From Streptomyces sp. PCS3-D2 (GTDB taxonomy: Bacteria; Actinomycetota; Actinomycetes; Streptomycetales; Streptomycetaceae): DNA of 64,000 nt. A model generated the notes under the pieces. The model saw only the letters and a program-made list of their open reading frames with translations. It did not search any database and had not been told where the DNA came from. The DNA lies in NCBI RefSeq assembly GCF_000612545.2, contig NZ_CP097800.1, forward strand, positions 6,812,001-6,876,000, in the 5' to 3' direction. Shown here piece by piece: positions 18,001 through 26,219 of the stretch (positions are counted from its first letter, which is position 1; each line of letters begins with the position of its first letter). A program made the translations under genes and the position numbers.

Positions 18001-18420
18001 CTGACCCCGCACGGCAAGGTCGACACCGCCGCCCTGCCCCTGCCCACCGAGCAGTCGGCGCAGGGCGGGACCCCGCCGCGTGACGCCGTCGAGGAGCAGA
18101 TCTGCCGCGACATCCTCACCCCGCTCCTGGAGTGGCAGAACCCGGACGTGGAAGGCGACTTCTTCGCCCTGGGCGGCAGCTCCCTCCAGGCCACCATCGT
18201 GGTGTCCCGGGTGCGTGCCCTCTTCGGCATCGACATCGCCCTGGCCGACTTCTTCGGCCGTCCCACCGTCGCGGGCCTGGCCGAACTCGTCCGCGCCGCG
18301 AAGGCCGAGGCCGCAGGCGAACAGGACCGGCTGCTCGCGGTCTTCGAGCAGATCGAGAACATGAGCGACGAAGAGGCCGCCGCCCTCCTCGGCTCCCTCC
18401 AGCAGCCGGAGGGACCCTGA
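15064..18420 (+). CDS. NRPS C-A-T module
   Basis: A 1118-residue single-module NRPS. Its ATG lies inside the last codons of the upstream NRPS (8-nt overlap), so translation is coupled. The C domain (about 45-475) has HHIAWDP at 176-182: both histidines and Asp181 are kept, but the usual final Gly is Pro182. The A domain (about 510-985) has YTSGSSGTPKG, Asp694 at the D235 position and a code read as D-V-F-E-S-G-G-V-A-K; no substrate is assigned. The T domain serine is Ser1040 in LGGSSL. The C-terminus is a predicted helical, acidic tail (about 1085-1118) rich in Glu and Ala that may act as a docking element for the free-standing C domain encoded next. Confidence 0.95.
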   Translation: MSDLAERLGRLPQGQRSRLLGRMRNQMTAGVGRRIELKRADHGPRSRSSFQQEQMWFVDKLGAGKARNNIALSIALGGPLDRAALHEALNAVVARHQVLHSKLVEIDGVPWQEPVPSFVLGVQSTDLSGSEDADRELAELTADCAAAPFDLAAAPPVRAHLVRLAEDRHVLLWVVHHIAWDPGSTRIFTEELTASYAAAAAGRRPEAPGLAVEYADFAAWQRAKLENDEHGRALAAKWRQILAGAVATEVMPDHPRGPETRGDGRGLKLNLDQKLLDRLTELADANSTTVFTTLLAAFNALLRHWTRTEDVVVGTASASRPHPDLERVIGCFVQMITLRTEVTDALTFRELVTRTAASVMDSFTSSELPFEQVVEAVRPVRDPLRHPLFQIEFTSLGRWGTHRAQAADVEFAMDQLHDGAAKFDMSFLVGENDGLELSLEYNTSLYRHGTASALLTAFKQVLEQVAENPDLRVGDISLVEEPAASRHARELSRGGPVDEAAWTTTLDRAFRERATIHPDAVAVRHGTTRLDYAALDRWSEAIAHRLRDRGVGHGDPVAVCVARGPAAVAGVLGVLKAGAHYIPVDPAAPAERTRTVLADAKVRHALIDESAQLPVPLELVTTGSAAPVREVPSLALSSTPADLAYVLYTSGSSGTPKGVMIEHRSVTHFSRTIAKAYEIGAADRVLQFAPLTFDVSVFEIFTTLLAGGSLVIATDDERRDPALLQARMRADAVTVAELPPALLPLLDQAALPDLRLVSVGGEAFPGRLVAEWTAGERRFVNGYGPTEATVAVTLMDCTGSYDRNPPIGRPMPGHQAFVLDERLRPVPPGVPGELCVAGPGVARGYLGRPDLTAERFADNPYGDGPETARLYRTGDLVRWLPGGNLDFLGRTDRQLKVRGHRIEPGEVEAVLTGHPSVQQAVVVAQPAAGGERMLAAYVTVEQVGSYASEVADAEGLRAYTAVRLPGYMVPVVVVLDELPLTPHGKVDTAALPLPTEQSAQGGTPPRDAVEEQICRDILTPLLEWQNPDVEGDFFALGGSSLQATIVVSRVRALFGIDIALADFFGRPTVAGLAELVRAAKAEAAGEQDRLLAVFEQIENMSDEEAAALLGSLQQPEGP

Positions 18421-19826
18421 TGGCCGGACCGGCAGGGCTGGAGGGGGCGCTCGCCGCACTCCCCGAGGGCAAGCGCGAACTCGCCCGCCTGATGCTGGCC
18501 GCCCGCCGGCCCGTCCCCGCACACCCGGCCCCGCGCCCCGGCGCGGGGCCGGTCCCGCCGACCGCACTGCAGACCCGGCTGTGGCGCCGGGAGCGCACCC
18601 ACCCGGCCGTCGCCACCGGCTCGCACGCGCTCCGGCTGGCCGGCCCGCTCGATCCGCAGCGGCTGACCGGGGCCCTCACCGCGGTGCTGCGCCGCCACGA
18701 GGCGCTGCGCACCCGGCTGGTCCGCTCCACCGCCGGCCAGCCGCGGCTCCACGTGGACGAGGAACCGGCCCTGCGGCTCACCCGGGCCGACCTGTCGGGC
18801 TTCACCCCGCGGGCCGCGGCCGAACGGACGGCCCAGCAGCTCACCGAGAGCGCCTCCACCGTCCTGGACCTGGAGAGCGGCCGCACCAGCGCGTTCCGGC
18901 TGCTGCGGACCGCTCCCGACGAGCACGTCCTGATCCTCGCCTCCCACCTCGCGGTCTTCGACGGCTGGTCCTCGGGGGTCTTCCTCGCGGACCTCGCCGC
19001 CGGCTATCGCGCGGGTCCCGAGGCCCTCACCCCGCCCGAGCTGCAGTTCCCCGACTACGCCGACTGGCAGCACCGCTGGCTTGCCGGACCGGACGGCACC
19101 GCCGAACTGGAGCGCCGCCGTGCCGTGTTCGCGGCCGACCCGCCCGCGCCCCGGGCCCCCGGCGGCTTCGAGCGCGGACACCTGCCCGTACGGCTGGCCC
19201 GCGGTCCCGTCGACGCCGGGCTGGAGCTGGGCGCGGCCGAGGGGGCCACCCCGTTCATGACCCTGCTGGCCGCGCTCGCCGTCGTACTGGCCCGCAGGGA
19301 CGGCCGTACCTCCGTGGTGATCGGCACCCCGGCCGCCGGCCGGTTCGCCGCACCGCTGGAGGGCGCGGTCGGGCAGTACACCACCGTGGTGCCGATCCGG
19401 CTCGACCTCGCGGGCGGACCGACCTTCCGCGAGCTCCTGCTCCGTACCCGCACCGCGGTGGCCGATGCCCTGGCCCACCAGCGCCTGCCCGTGGACGTGC
19501 TGTTCGGCGACGGCACGCCCCCGCCGTACAACGTCCTGTTCGCCCTGCACAACTACCCGGCCGTACCGCTGGACCTGCCCGGCATCGAGGTCGGTCAGCT
19601 GCCCGGGCCACCCGCCCGCCACCTGGAGCTCTACAGCCCCGACCCGGCCGCGGCCCTGGCCTGCGTCGGCCTGGTCGAGCGGGACGGTGAGATCGGCGGA
19701 ACCGCCGAGTACAACCGGCACGCGGCCACGCCCGAGGACGTGCGGGGCCTGCTCACCGGCATCGAGGAGGTGCTGGACCGGGCCGTCACCGCGCCCGCGT
19801 CCCCGGTCGGCACCAGCCGGCACTGA
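18420..19826 (+). CDS. Free-standing NRPS condensation domain
   Basis: A 468-residue protein consisting of a C domain after a 45-residue leader. Its ATG shares one base with the preceding TGA. The catalytic segment reads SHLAVFDG: the first histidine of HHxxxDG is Ser, while the second (catalytic) His and the Asp-Gly are kept. The later cores are recognisable, for example GTPAAGRF (usual GTPVAGR) and GQYTTVVPIR (usual GxFVNTxxxR). Free-standing C domains condense an amine, an alcohol or a separately carried acyl group with a peptide on a carrier. Here the partner is probably the C-A-T protein just upstream. The N-terminal leader resembles those of the two preceding NRPSs (LPEGKRELARLML). Confidence 0.88.
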   Translation: MAGPAGLEGALAALPEGKRELARLMLAARRPVPAHPAPRPGAGPVPPTALQTRLWRRERTHPAVATGSHALRLAGPLDPQRLTGALTAVLRRHEALRTRLVRSTAGQPRLHVDEEPALRLTRADLSGFTPRAAAERTAQQLTESASTVLDLESGRTSAFRLLRTAPDEHVLILASHLAVFDGWSSGVFLADLAAGYRAGPEALTPPELQFPDYADWQHRWLAGPDGTAELERRRAVFAADPPAPRAPGGFERGHLPVRLARGPVDAGLELGAAEGATPFMTLLAALAVVLARRDGRTSVVIGTPAAGRFAAPLEGAVGQYTTVVPIRLDLAGGPTFRELLLRTRTAVADALAHQRLPVDVLFGDGTPPPYNVLFALHNYPAVPLDLPGIEVGQLPGPPARHLELYSPDPAAALACVGLVERDGEIGGTAEYNRHAATPEDVRGLLTGIEEVLDRAVTAPASPVGTSRH

Positions 19827-19906
19827 GCCGGGGCCGGGGCCCCGCGGCCCCGGCCCCCTCGCCGACCCCCACCCGGAACCACCCAGATCCGCCTGAGGAG
19901 TTGCCC

Positions 19907-21097
19907 GTGCTCACCACCGAGTTCTACCGCGCGCCCGCGGACTGCGGGCTCGTACGGAGCGGGGCCGACGTGCCCCGCACCCCCATGCGGGCCCTGCGCG
20001 AGGACATCCACGACATCCTGGTGTCCGCCCCCGTCGCCGAGGCCCGGCGCACCCGGGACCCCCGGCCCATCCACCGGGCCCTGGGCGAACGGGGCCTGCT
20101 CGCACCCCAGTGGCCCGAGGAGTACGGGGGGCGGGGCGTCAGTCAGGTCGCGGCCGCCGTGCTGGTCGAGGAACTCGCCATGCACGACGTTCCCGACCTG
20201 CTGCACACGCTCACCGTGCAGATCGTCGGATCCACCCTGCTCCATGTCGCCGGCCCGCAGATGAAGGCGCGCCACCTGCCCGGTTTCGCCGCCGGCACCT
20301 CCTTCGGATGCGTCCTCTTCAGCGAGCCGCAGGCAGGCTCCGACCTCAACATCCTCTCCACCCGCGCCGTCTCCGACGGCCGCGGCGGCTACAAGCTCTA
20401 CGGCACCAAGGTCCACTCCCTCTTCGCCCGTTTCGCCGACTACGGCCTGTGCCTGGCCCGCGGTGAGGACGACGCCTTCAGCCTGTTCCTCGTGCCACTG
20501 GACCAGCCGGGCGTCACCATCCGGCAGATCCCGGGCATCGGCGACGACGCCTTCCACGAAGTCGCCCTCGACGGGGTGTCCGTCACCGCCGACGACGTCG
20601 TCGGCGGCATCGGCCAAGGCTGGGCGATCGTCGTCAAGACATTGGCCTTCGAACGCACCGGTCTCGACTACTACGTCAAGGCGCTGCGTTGGTACCGGGC
20701 CGCCGTCGACCGGCTGGAGGCCCACACCGACCGGCTGGAGGCCGGCCAGCACGACCAGATCGGCCTGGCCAAGCTCAACGCCCGGCTGCTCGCGGCCGGC
20801 ACCCTGGTCCGCCGCGTCCTCACCCGCCTCGACCGGGGCGAGCTCAACGAGGACGAGGCCGCCGCCGCGAAGTGGTACACCACCGAACTCGCCGCGGAGG
20901 TGGCCTGGTGGGCCGCCGAACTCGACGGCGACACGAGCATGACCCTCGACGACCCGGAGGTCGACGGGGTGGCCCACCCACTCGATTCGGCGATGCGTGA
21001 AGCCCCGGGGATGCGGATATCCGGCGGCACCGCCGAAATGATGCTGGAGACGCTGGCCCGGCTGCGTCTCGACTCAGGGGCGGAGGTACGGCCGTGA
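19907..21097 (+). CDS. Acyl-CoA dehydrogenase-like flavoprotein (first of pair)
   Basis: A 396-residue acyl-CoA dehydrogenase family protein. GTG 19907 is preferred because GAGGAG ends six bases upstream. Family signs include WPEEYGGRG, the FAD-contacting stretch FSEPQAGSDL, and a C-terminal RISGGTAEMMLE region that takes the place of the usual GGSQEI segment. It overlaps the next gene by four bases (GTGA). Such enzymes introduce alpha,beta double bonds, and cluster members often act on carrier-bound substrates. Because two divergent copies are encoded together, a heteromeric dehydrogenase is likely. Possible roles are oxidation of an acyl starter or of a prolyl-like or azoline unit. The substrate is unknown. 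Confidence 0.88.
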   Translation: MLTTEFYRAPADCGLVRSGADVPRTPMRALREDIHDILVSAPVAEARRTRDPRPIHRALGERGLLAPQWPEEYGGRGVSQVAAAVLVEELAMHDVPDLLHTLTVQIVGSTLLHVAGPQMKARHLPGFAAGTSFGCVLFSEPQAGSDLNILSTRAVSDGRGGYKLYGTKVHSLFARFADYGLCLARGEDDAFSLFLVPLDQPGVTIRQIPGIGDDAFHEVALDGVSVTADDVVGGIGQGWAIVVKTLAFERTGLDYYVKALRWYRAAVDRLEAHTDRLEAGQHDQIGLAKLNARLLAAGTLVRRVLTRLDRGELNEDEAAAAKWYTTELAAEVAWWAAELDGDTSMTLDDPEVDGVAHPLDSAMREAPGMRISGGTAEMMLETLARLRLDSGAEVRP

Positions 21098-22239
21098 CGA
21101 CCCAGGCGGTCAACGGGAGCGGTACGGACGGGGCGGCCGGCGAGGCGCCCGAGCGGTGGCGGGAGCGGGAGGACGAGGACTCGCTCTTCCGGCAACTCCG
21201 GCTCACCGTGCGGCAGGGCCTGGAGGTCGACGGGGAGACCCCCGCGGGCGCCTGGGAGGCGCTGACCCAGGTCGGGGCCTGGGAGTTCGCCCTCCCCATC
21301 GAGAAGGAGGGCCTCGACCTCGGCCAGGCCGTGCTCGCCATGGTCTGCGAGGAGGCCGGCAATGCGATGCAGCCGGTCCCGCTCGCCGACACCCTGCTCG
21401 CGCTCGACGTGCTCTCCGCCCTCGGCCCCCTCGCCCCCGAGGGCACCGAGGACCTGCTGGACCGGGTGCGCGCCGGCGAGCTCCAGCTCGCCGTCCCGGG
21501 CCGGCTGCCCGATCCGCGCGGCTCCGTACCGCCGGGGATCGCCTGGAAACCGGACGGTGACGGCGCGGGCATCGTCCTGACCGGCACGGGAGGCCCGTTC
21601 GCCGCCGGCGTCGGGCCGGACGCCCTGCTGGTCCTGGCGAGCGGTCCCGACGGCCCCTGCGTCGCCCTCGTCGGCCTGCCCGCGCAGGGCGTGACCGTAC
21701 GCCCGCTGCGCGACCACGGCGGGGGAGCGGTCGCCGGTGCCGTCTTCGACGAGGCACGGATCCCGGCCTCCTCGGTACTGCTGCGAGGGATCGCCGCCGA
21801 GCAGGCCCTCGCCCGGGTCGGCCTGCGCGCCGCCGTCCACCAGGCGTCCCTGCTGGCCGGCATCACCGCGGCCGCCCTGACCGCGGTCGTCTCCCGGATC
21901 CGCGGACGGCAGCAGTTCGGCCAGGCCCTGGTCAAGCACCAGGGGCCCCGGCTGCGGGTCGCCGGGCTCCTGGCCCGACTGGACGCCGTGCGCTGGGCCG
22001 TCGGCGACGCGGCCCGCGACCTCGACGAGGGCCGCCTCACCCCCGGGGAGGCCGCCGGGCTGATCGCCCTCACGGCGGAGACCGCGCTCGACGTGACGCG
22101 GGACGCGGTCCACCTGCACGGCGCCTCCGGTCTCGTGCGGGACGGCCTGGTCGCCGGCTGCTATCGGCGCGCGGCATGGGAGGCCCTGCGCTGCGGACGC
22201 CCCGCCCACCTGTGGGACACCGCGGCGCACACCCCCTGA
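21094..22239 (+). CDS. Acyl-CoA dehydrogenase-like flavoprotein (second of pair)
   Basis: A 381-residue partner of the preceding dehydrogenase, translated from a GTG that overlaps its stop. The C-terminal half has the clear family pattern SRIRGRQQFGQALVKHQ and LHGASGLVRD. The N-terminal half is less conserved, and the FAD loop of the first protein (SEPQAGSD) is not obvious here. This fits heterotetrameric dehydrogenases in which one subunit carries most of the flavin contacts. It is the last gene of the plus-strand operon, and a hairpin follows at 22345. Confidence 0.85.
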   Translation: MTTQAVNGSGTDGAAGEAPERWREREDEDSLFRQLRLTVRQGLEVDGETPAGAWEALTQVGAWEFALPIEKEGLDLGQAVLAMVCEEAGNAMQPVPLADTLLALDVLSALGPLAPEGTEDLLDRVRAGELQLAVPGRLPDPRGSVPPGIAWKPDGDGAGIVLTGTGGPFAAGVGPDALLVLASGPDGPCVALVGLPAQGVTVRPLRDHGGGAVAGAVFDEARIPASSVLLRGIAAEQALARVGLRAAVHQASLLAGITAAALTAVVSRIRGRQQFGQALVKHQGPRLRVAGLLARLDAVRWAVGDAARDLDEGRLTPGEAAGLIALTAETALDVTRDAVHLHGASGLVRDGLVAGCYRRAAWEALRCGRPAHLWDTAAHTP

Positions 22240-22344
22240 TCCGCCGGGCCCCGCGGCGGCCTGCGCCGGCGCCGCGGGGCCCGGCGGGACGTCGCGGACA
22301 CGACCGGGTACGGCTCGGGCACGACCCGGTAGACCCGGACACGA

Positions 22345-22377
22345 GGAAGGGGCCCCCGCACCGCGGGAGCCCCTTCC
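22345..22377. terminator. Bidirectional hairpin between convergent operons
   Basis: An inverted repeat with GGAAGGGG and CCCCTTCC arms and an inner CCCCGC/GCGGG pairing. It sits between the end of the plus-strand NRPS operon (22239) and the end of the minus-strand operon (22398). It can form in RNA from either strand and probably ends both transcripts. A further weak repeat (ACCGGGT/ACCCGGT) lies just before it. Confidence 0.6.
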
Positions 22378-22397
22378 CTGCACCACCGGCGCGACCG

Positions 22398-22979
22398 TCA
22401 GACCAGGTCGCGGCGCATGATCCAGCGGTGCCGCTTGTCGCTCTTGGCCTCGGTGCGCTGGATCCGGCGGAAGCCGGCCCGTTCGAACATGTCTATCGTC
22501 CCGACATAGGCGAGGGTCGGGTTCACCCGGCCGCCCTCGGGGTCCACCGGGTAACCCTCGACGGCGGGCGCGCCGTTGGCCCGCGCGTGCTCGACGGCCC
22601 CCTCCAACAGACCGGAGGCGACCCCCTTGCCGCGGAACTCCTTGCGCACGACGAAGCAGGTCACCGACCACACCGGCAGCTCGTCCACCGGCTTGATCGT
22701 CTTGGAGGAGGTGAGCCGGTCGAGCTGGCGGCGCGGGGCCACGTTGCACCAGCCGGCCACCTCACCGTCGAGGAAGCCGAGGACCCCCGGCGGCGGGTCC
22801 GCCTTCTCGGTGAGGGTGCGCAGGTGCTCGCCCCGCTCCTCGGCGGTCATCCGCCCGTAGTCGCCGGTGGTCAGCCGCCACGCCATGCACCAGCACGTGT
22901 GCGCGCTCTTGCGGGGCTGGAGCACCCGTCGGACGTCGTCCCACAGATCCGCCGTGGCGGGCCGGACTTCTAAACTCAT
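22398..22979 (-). CDS. GNAT family N-acetyltransferase
   Basis: A 193-residue GNAT protein. The acetyl-CoA loop VRKEFRGKGVASGLLEGAV is clear, followed by FERAGFRR near the C-terminus. Its ATG overlaps the stop of the threonine aldolase-like gene (ATGA), so it belongs to the minus-strand cluster operon as its last gene. It could acetylate the product or an intermediate as modification or self-protection, but its substrate is unknown. The N-terminal region has CWCMAWR, a short Cys/Trp-rich segment seen in a subset of GNATs. Confidence 0.88.
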   Translation of the reverse strand: MSLEVRPATADLWDDVRRVLQPRKSAHTCWCMAWRLTTGDYGRMTAEERGEHLRTLTEKADPPPGVLGFLDGEVAGWCNVAPRRQLDRLTSSKTIKPVDELPVWSVTCFVVRKEFRGKGVASGLLEGAVEHARANGAPAVEGYPVDPEGGRVNPTLAYVGTIDMFERAGFRRIQRTEAKSDKRHRWIMRRDLV

Positions 22980-24082
22980 GCTGTTACTTCGCTCTCTTCC
23001 GCTTCTTGTTCTTGCGAGCGTCCCGCCGGCGCGGTCCTGCGCGCCCCGGCGACGACGTCGGTCATCACGGCGGTCAGCACCTCCAGGGCGCGCCGACACG
23101 CCTTGTCCCCTGCGTCCAGATGCGTGACCAGCCGGACGGTGTCCGGGTCCGGCGCGGTCACCAGCACTCCTTCCTGCGATGCCCGTGCGACGACCTCGTC
23201 GGCGCCCGGCACCTCGACGAGGACGATGTTGGTCTCGGGCGGGCGCACGGGGAAGCCCGCGTCCCGCAACCCCGCCGCCAGCAGCCCGGCGTGGTCGTGG
23301 TCCTCGCCGATCCGCTCCACGTGGTGGTCCAGGGCGTACAGCCCCGCAGCCGCCAGGATGCCCGACTGACGCATGCCGCCGCCCAGGCCGTGCCGCAGCT
23401 TCCGCGCCCTGGGCAGATGTTCGGACCGGAGCAGGAGCACCGAACCGACCGGCGCGCCCAGCCCCTTCGACAGGCACACCGAGAGCGAGTCGGCGGTCTC
23501 CCCGTACTGCGCCGCCGCCGTCCCGGTCGCGGCCATCGCGTTCCAGATCCGGGCGCCGTCCATGTGGACGGCCACACCCGCGCCGGAGGTCAGCTCGCGC
23601 ACCTCGCGCAGCGTCTCCAGCGGGTGGACGGTACCGCCGGCCCGGGTGTGGGTCTGCTCCACCTCCACGGCCCGCGTGCCCAGGGTGTACGCGTTGCCCC
23701 GCCGGACCGTGCCGGCCAGCAGCGCCGCGGTGACCACCCCGCGCTCCGCCGCCACCGTACGCGTCTGGATCCCGCCGTAGCGGGCGGGGGAGGCCTCCTC
23801 GTGGGCCAGGACGTGCGCCTCCGCGTCGCACACGAGCTCCTCGCCGGGGGCGACCAGGAGCTGGAGCGCGATCTGGTTGGCCATCACTCCCGAGGGTGTG
23901 AACAGGGCGGCCGGGAAACCGAAGAGACCGGCGAGGCGCTCTTCCAGGGCGCGGACGGTCGGATCCTCCCCGAAGAGGTCGTCACCGACCTCCGCGCCGG
24001 CCATCGCGGCCCGCATTCCGGGACCCGGCCGGGTCACCGTGTCGCTGCGCAGATCGACGATGCCGGAGCTGTCGGTGTTCAT
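22976..24082 (-). CDS. L-threonine aldolase family PLP enzyme
   Basis: A 368-residue fold-type I PLP enzyme of the low-specificity L-threonine aldolase family. The N-terminus VDLRSDTVT, HMDGARIWNA and the PLP lysine Lys206 in CLSKGLGAPVGS are all typical. It reversibly cleaves beta-hydroxy-alpha-amino acids to glycine and an aldehyde. In this operon it follows an SHMT-like enzyme and a DUF2461 protein with 4-nt overlaps on both sides, so it is probably a pathway gene that makes or breaks a beta-hydroxy amino acid. The last 20 residues are a polar Glu/Gln-rich tail. A second, different threonine aldolase-like gene at 60.6 kb lies in a housekeeping context. Confidence 0.9.
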   Translation of the reverse strand: MNTDSSGIVDLRSDTVTRPGPGMRAAMAGAEVGDDLFGEDPTVRALEERLAGLFGFPAALFTPSGVMANQIALQLLVAPGEELVCDAEAHVLAHEEASPARYGGIQTRTVAAERGVVTAALLAGTVRRGNAYTLGTRAVEVEQTHTRAGGTVHPLETLREVRELTSGAGVAVHMDGARIWNAMAATGTAAAQYGETADSLSVCLSKGLGAPVGSVLLLRSEHLPRARKLRHGLGGGMRQSGILAAAGLYALDHHVERIGEDHDHAGLLAAGLRDAGFPVRPPETNIVLVEVPGADEVVARASQEGVLVTAPDPDTVRLVTHLDAGDKACRRALEVLTAVMTDVVAGARRTAPAGRSQEQEAEESEVTA

Positions 24083-24768
24083 GACGGTTCCTCAACTCCT
24101 CGCTCACGGGGCTTCGGGGTCAGATCGCGCGCCGCCATCCAGTCCAGCAGCGGCCGCACCAGCAGCCAGGTCTCCCTTACGAGTTCCCCGGCGCGCGCCG
24201 TGTGCAGGCCCGCGGCCGGACCGTACCGGCGCCCCGCGTCGATCTTGCGGTGGCGCAGCAGGTCCAGCCGCGGGTGGTCCGCGGGCACTCCCCGCGGCCG
24301 GGACCTGAGCCGGTCCCCGCCCAGCGCGAAGCCCTGCTCCGTCAGCCGGGCCGCGATCGCTGCCAGCTCCGTGCCGCCGTCCTCCTCCTCGACGGCGGTA
24401 CGGTAGCGGGCGACCTCGGCCCCGGCGTACGGGTACCAGCGGCCGGAGGCGTACAGCCCGTCCCGGTCCAGGTGCACCCACAGGCCGAGGCAGGGCAGCA
24501 AGTCCAGATAGGCGCCCTGGTAGGTCTTGTACGGGGACTTGTCGTGGGACATCCGGGTGTCCCGGACCGGGCCGAGCACCCGCACCGCGTCCGGCCCGGC
24601 CCACTCCTCGAAGAACGTGCCCAGTTCAGCGGCCAGCTCGTCCATCGGCGCACGTACGTCACGCTCGTACCGCTCGCGGTGGCGCAGCCGCCACGCCTCC
24701 TTGCTGTTGTCGGCCGCGAGGTCCTCGTACAGGCGCAGTGCCGAGGGCGGGAAGCCGCTGAAGGTCAC
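24079..24768 (-). CDS. DUF2461 (TIGR02453) family protein
   Basis: A 229-residue protein of the uncharacterised DUF2461 family. The signature FSGFPPSALRLYEDLAADN near the start and RDTRMSHDKSPYKTYQGAYL in the middle are plainly recognisable. The GTG start at 24768 overlaps the SHMT-like gene's stop (GTGA), which is preferred to an in-frame start inside that gene. Its own stop overlaps the aldolase start (ATGA). No biochemical role is known to me for the family. Tight coupling between two PLP enzyme genes suggests a part in amino acid precursor supply. Confidence 0.88.
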   Translation of the reverse strand: MTFSGFPPSALRLYEDLAADNSKEAWRLRHRERYERDVRAPMDELAAELGTFFEEWAGPDAVRVLGPVRDTRMSHDKSPYKTYQGAYLDLLPCLGLWVHLDRDGLYASGRWYPYAGAEVARYRTAVEEEDGGTELAAIAARLTEQGFALGGDRLRSRPRGVPADHPRLDLLRHRKIDAGRRYGPAAGLHTARAGELVRETWLLVRPLLDWMAARDLTPKPRERGVEEPS

Positions 24769-26165
24769 GGCAGGTACCCCGGAAGGGGGTGGGCGGCGCA
24801 CAGCTCGCCGACCCGGGTGCGGACCCGGTCGCGCAGGTCATCCGGCAGGCTGCCGCCCGGCGCGGCCAGCGCCGTCAGGACGTCCGCGACCAGGTCGGCG
24901 CACTCGGCGGCAACCGTCCGGTCCATTCCGCGCGCGGCCAGCGTGTTGGTCCCCAGCCGCAGGCCCCCCGTCACGCGTACGGGTGTGGTGTCTCCGGGGA
25001 CGCGGTTGCGGTTGACGACGATCCCGCAGGCCTCCAAGGCCTCCTCGGCCACGTCCCCGGTGACGCCGCTGCCGCGCAGGTCGAGCAGCACCATGTGGGT
25101 GTCCGTACCACCCGTGACGAGCCGGAAGCCCCGGTCCAGGAGCCGCTCCGCGATCGCCTGCGCGCCGTCGGCCAGCCGCTTGGCGACCTCCGCGAAGTCA
25201 GGGCTCGCCACGAAGGCCAGCGCACGGGCCTTGGCCGCCACGGACGCCAGGTCGGGGGTGCCCTGGGTGAAGGGGAACACGGCACGGCGCAGGGTCGCGG
25301 CCAGCGTGCCGCGCTCTGGTCCGGGCCTGCGGGCCTCGCGGCCCAGCAGGATCAGCCCACCGCGCGGACCGTACAGCTGCTTGTAGGTGCTGGTGGTCGT
25401 CACGTGGGCGTGGTCGACCGGGCTCTGGTGCAGGCCGGCCGCGACCAGTCCCGCGATGTGCGAGATGTCGGCGAGGAGGTAGGCGTTGGCCTCGTCCGCG
25501 ATCTCCCGGAACCGGGCGAAGTCGATGCTGCGCGGGTACGCGCTCGCCCCGCACACGATGAGCTTCGGCCGGTGTTTCAGGGCCATTTCACGGATCTGGT
25601 CGTAGTCGAGGAGCCCTTCCGGTGTCACCCGGTAGCCGTGGGCGCGGTAGTACCGGCCGGTCACCGAGGCGGGGGAGCCGTGGGTCAGGTGGCCGCCGCA
25701 GTCCAGGTCGAGCCCGAGCAGGCTGTCGCCCGGACTCAGCAGCGCCGTGATCACGGCGAGGTTGGCGGAGGACCCCGAGTGCGGCTGCACGATCGCATCC
25801 TGTGCCCCGAAGGCGGCGCACGCCCGCTCGATCGCGAGGCGCTCGATGTCGTCGGCGATGCCGCAGCCCGCGTGGTAGCGGTTGCCGGGATACCCCTCCG
25901 CGGTCAGGTTCCCGAGCGCGCTGCCCTCGCAGGCCAGCACGGACGGGTCCGCGACACTGGACGCCGCGACCATCATCAGCGTCTCGTGCTGGCGCGCCGA
26001 CTCCCGCGCCAGCAAGTCGTACAGGACGGAATCGCTCTCTCTCAGCCGGGTGTTGGCGTGCGCGGAGAATGCGGCCAGGTCCGGCACGGGCACCCGCGGT
26101 GCGCCGCCCCGGTGTCCGTCCCCGTCCAGCGGATCGCTGACGGGCGCGGGCAGGGTGAGACTCAT
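24765..26165 (-). CDS. SHMT-like PLP enzyme with altered folate-site residues
   Basis: A 466-residue homologue of serine hydroxymethyltransferase with GYPGNRYHAGC, DISHIAGLVAAG and the PLP lysine Lys262 in TSTYKQLYGPRGG. Two normally fixed residues differ. The Glu of the ASEN motif, needed for folate-linked chemistry, aligns with Ser69, and the His before the PLP lysine is Tyr261. It is therefore probably not the housekeeping GlyA. Cluster relatives include the alpha-methylserine-forming SHMT of the JBIR-34/35 pathway, which pairs with a Cy-A-PCP protein, and SHMT-fold L-threonine transaldolases (obafluorin type). It lies 54 bases downstream of the Cy-A-T gene, supporting a role in making that module's substrate. 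A ribosome site GAGGGG precedes the ATG. Confidence 0.88.
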   Translation of the reverse strand: MSLTLPAPVSDPLDGDGHRGGAPRVPVPDLAAFSAHANTRLRESDSVLYDLLARESARQHETLMMVAASSVADPSVLACEGSALGNLTAEGYPGNRYHAGCGIADDIERLAIERACAAFGAQDAIVQPHSGSSANLAVITALLSPGDSLLGLDLDCGGHLTHGSPASVTGRYYRAHGYRVTPEGLLDYDQIREMALKHRPKLIVCGASAYPRSIDFARFREIADEANAYLLADISHIAGLVAAGLHQSPVDHAHVTTTSTYKQLYGPRGGLILLGREARRPGPERGTLAATLRRAVFPFTQGTPDLASVAAKARALAFVASPDFAEVAKRLADGAQAIAERLLDRGFRLVTGGTDTHMVLLDLRGSGVTGDVAEEALEACGIVVNRNRVPGDTTPVRVTGGLRLGTNTLAARGMDRTVAAECADLVADVLTALAAPGGSLPDDLRDRVRTRVGELCAAHPLPGYLP

Positions 26166-26219
26166 GACTGTCCCCTCTCGGAATCGTCCGTGATGGCCGT
26201 GCTGGATGCGCCGGTGTCC

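Noticed and set aside
24765-26165. Housekeeping GlyA annotation for the SHMT-like gene
   Set aside because: Ser69 replaces the folate-site Glu, Tyr261 replaces the His before the PLP lysine, and the gene is inside an NRPS operon.
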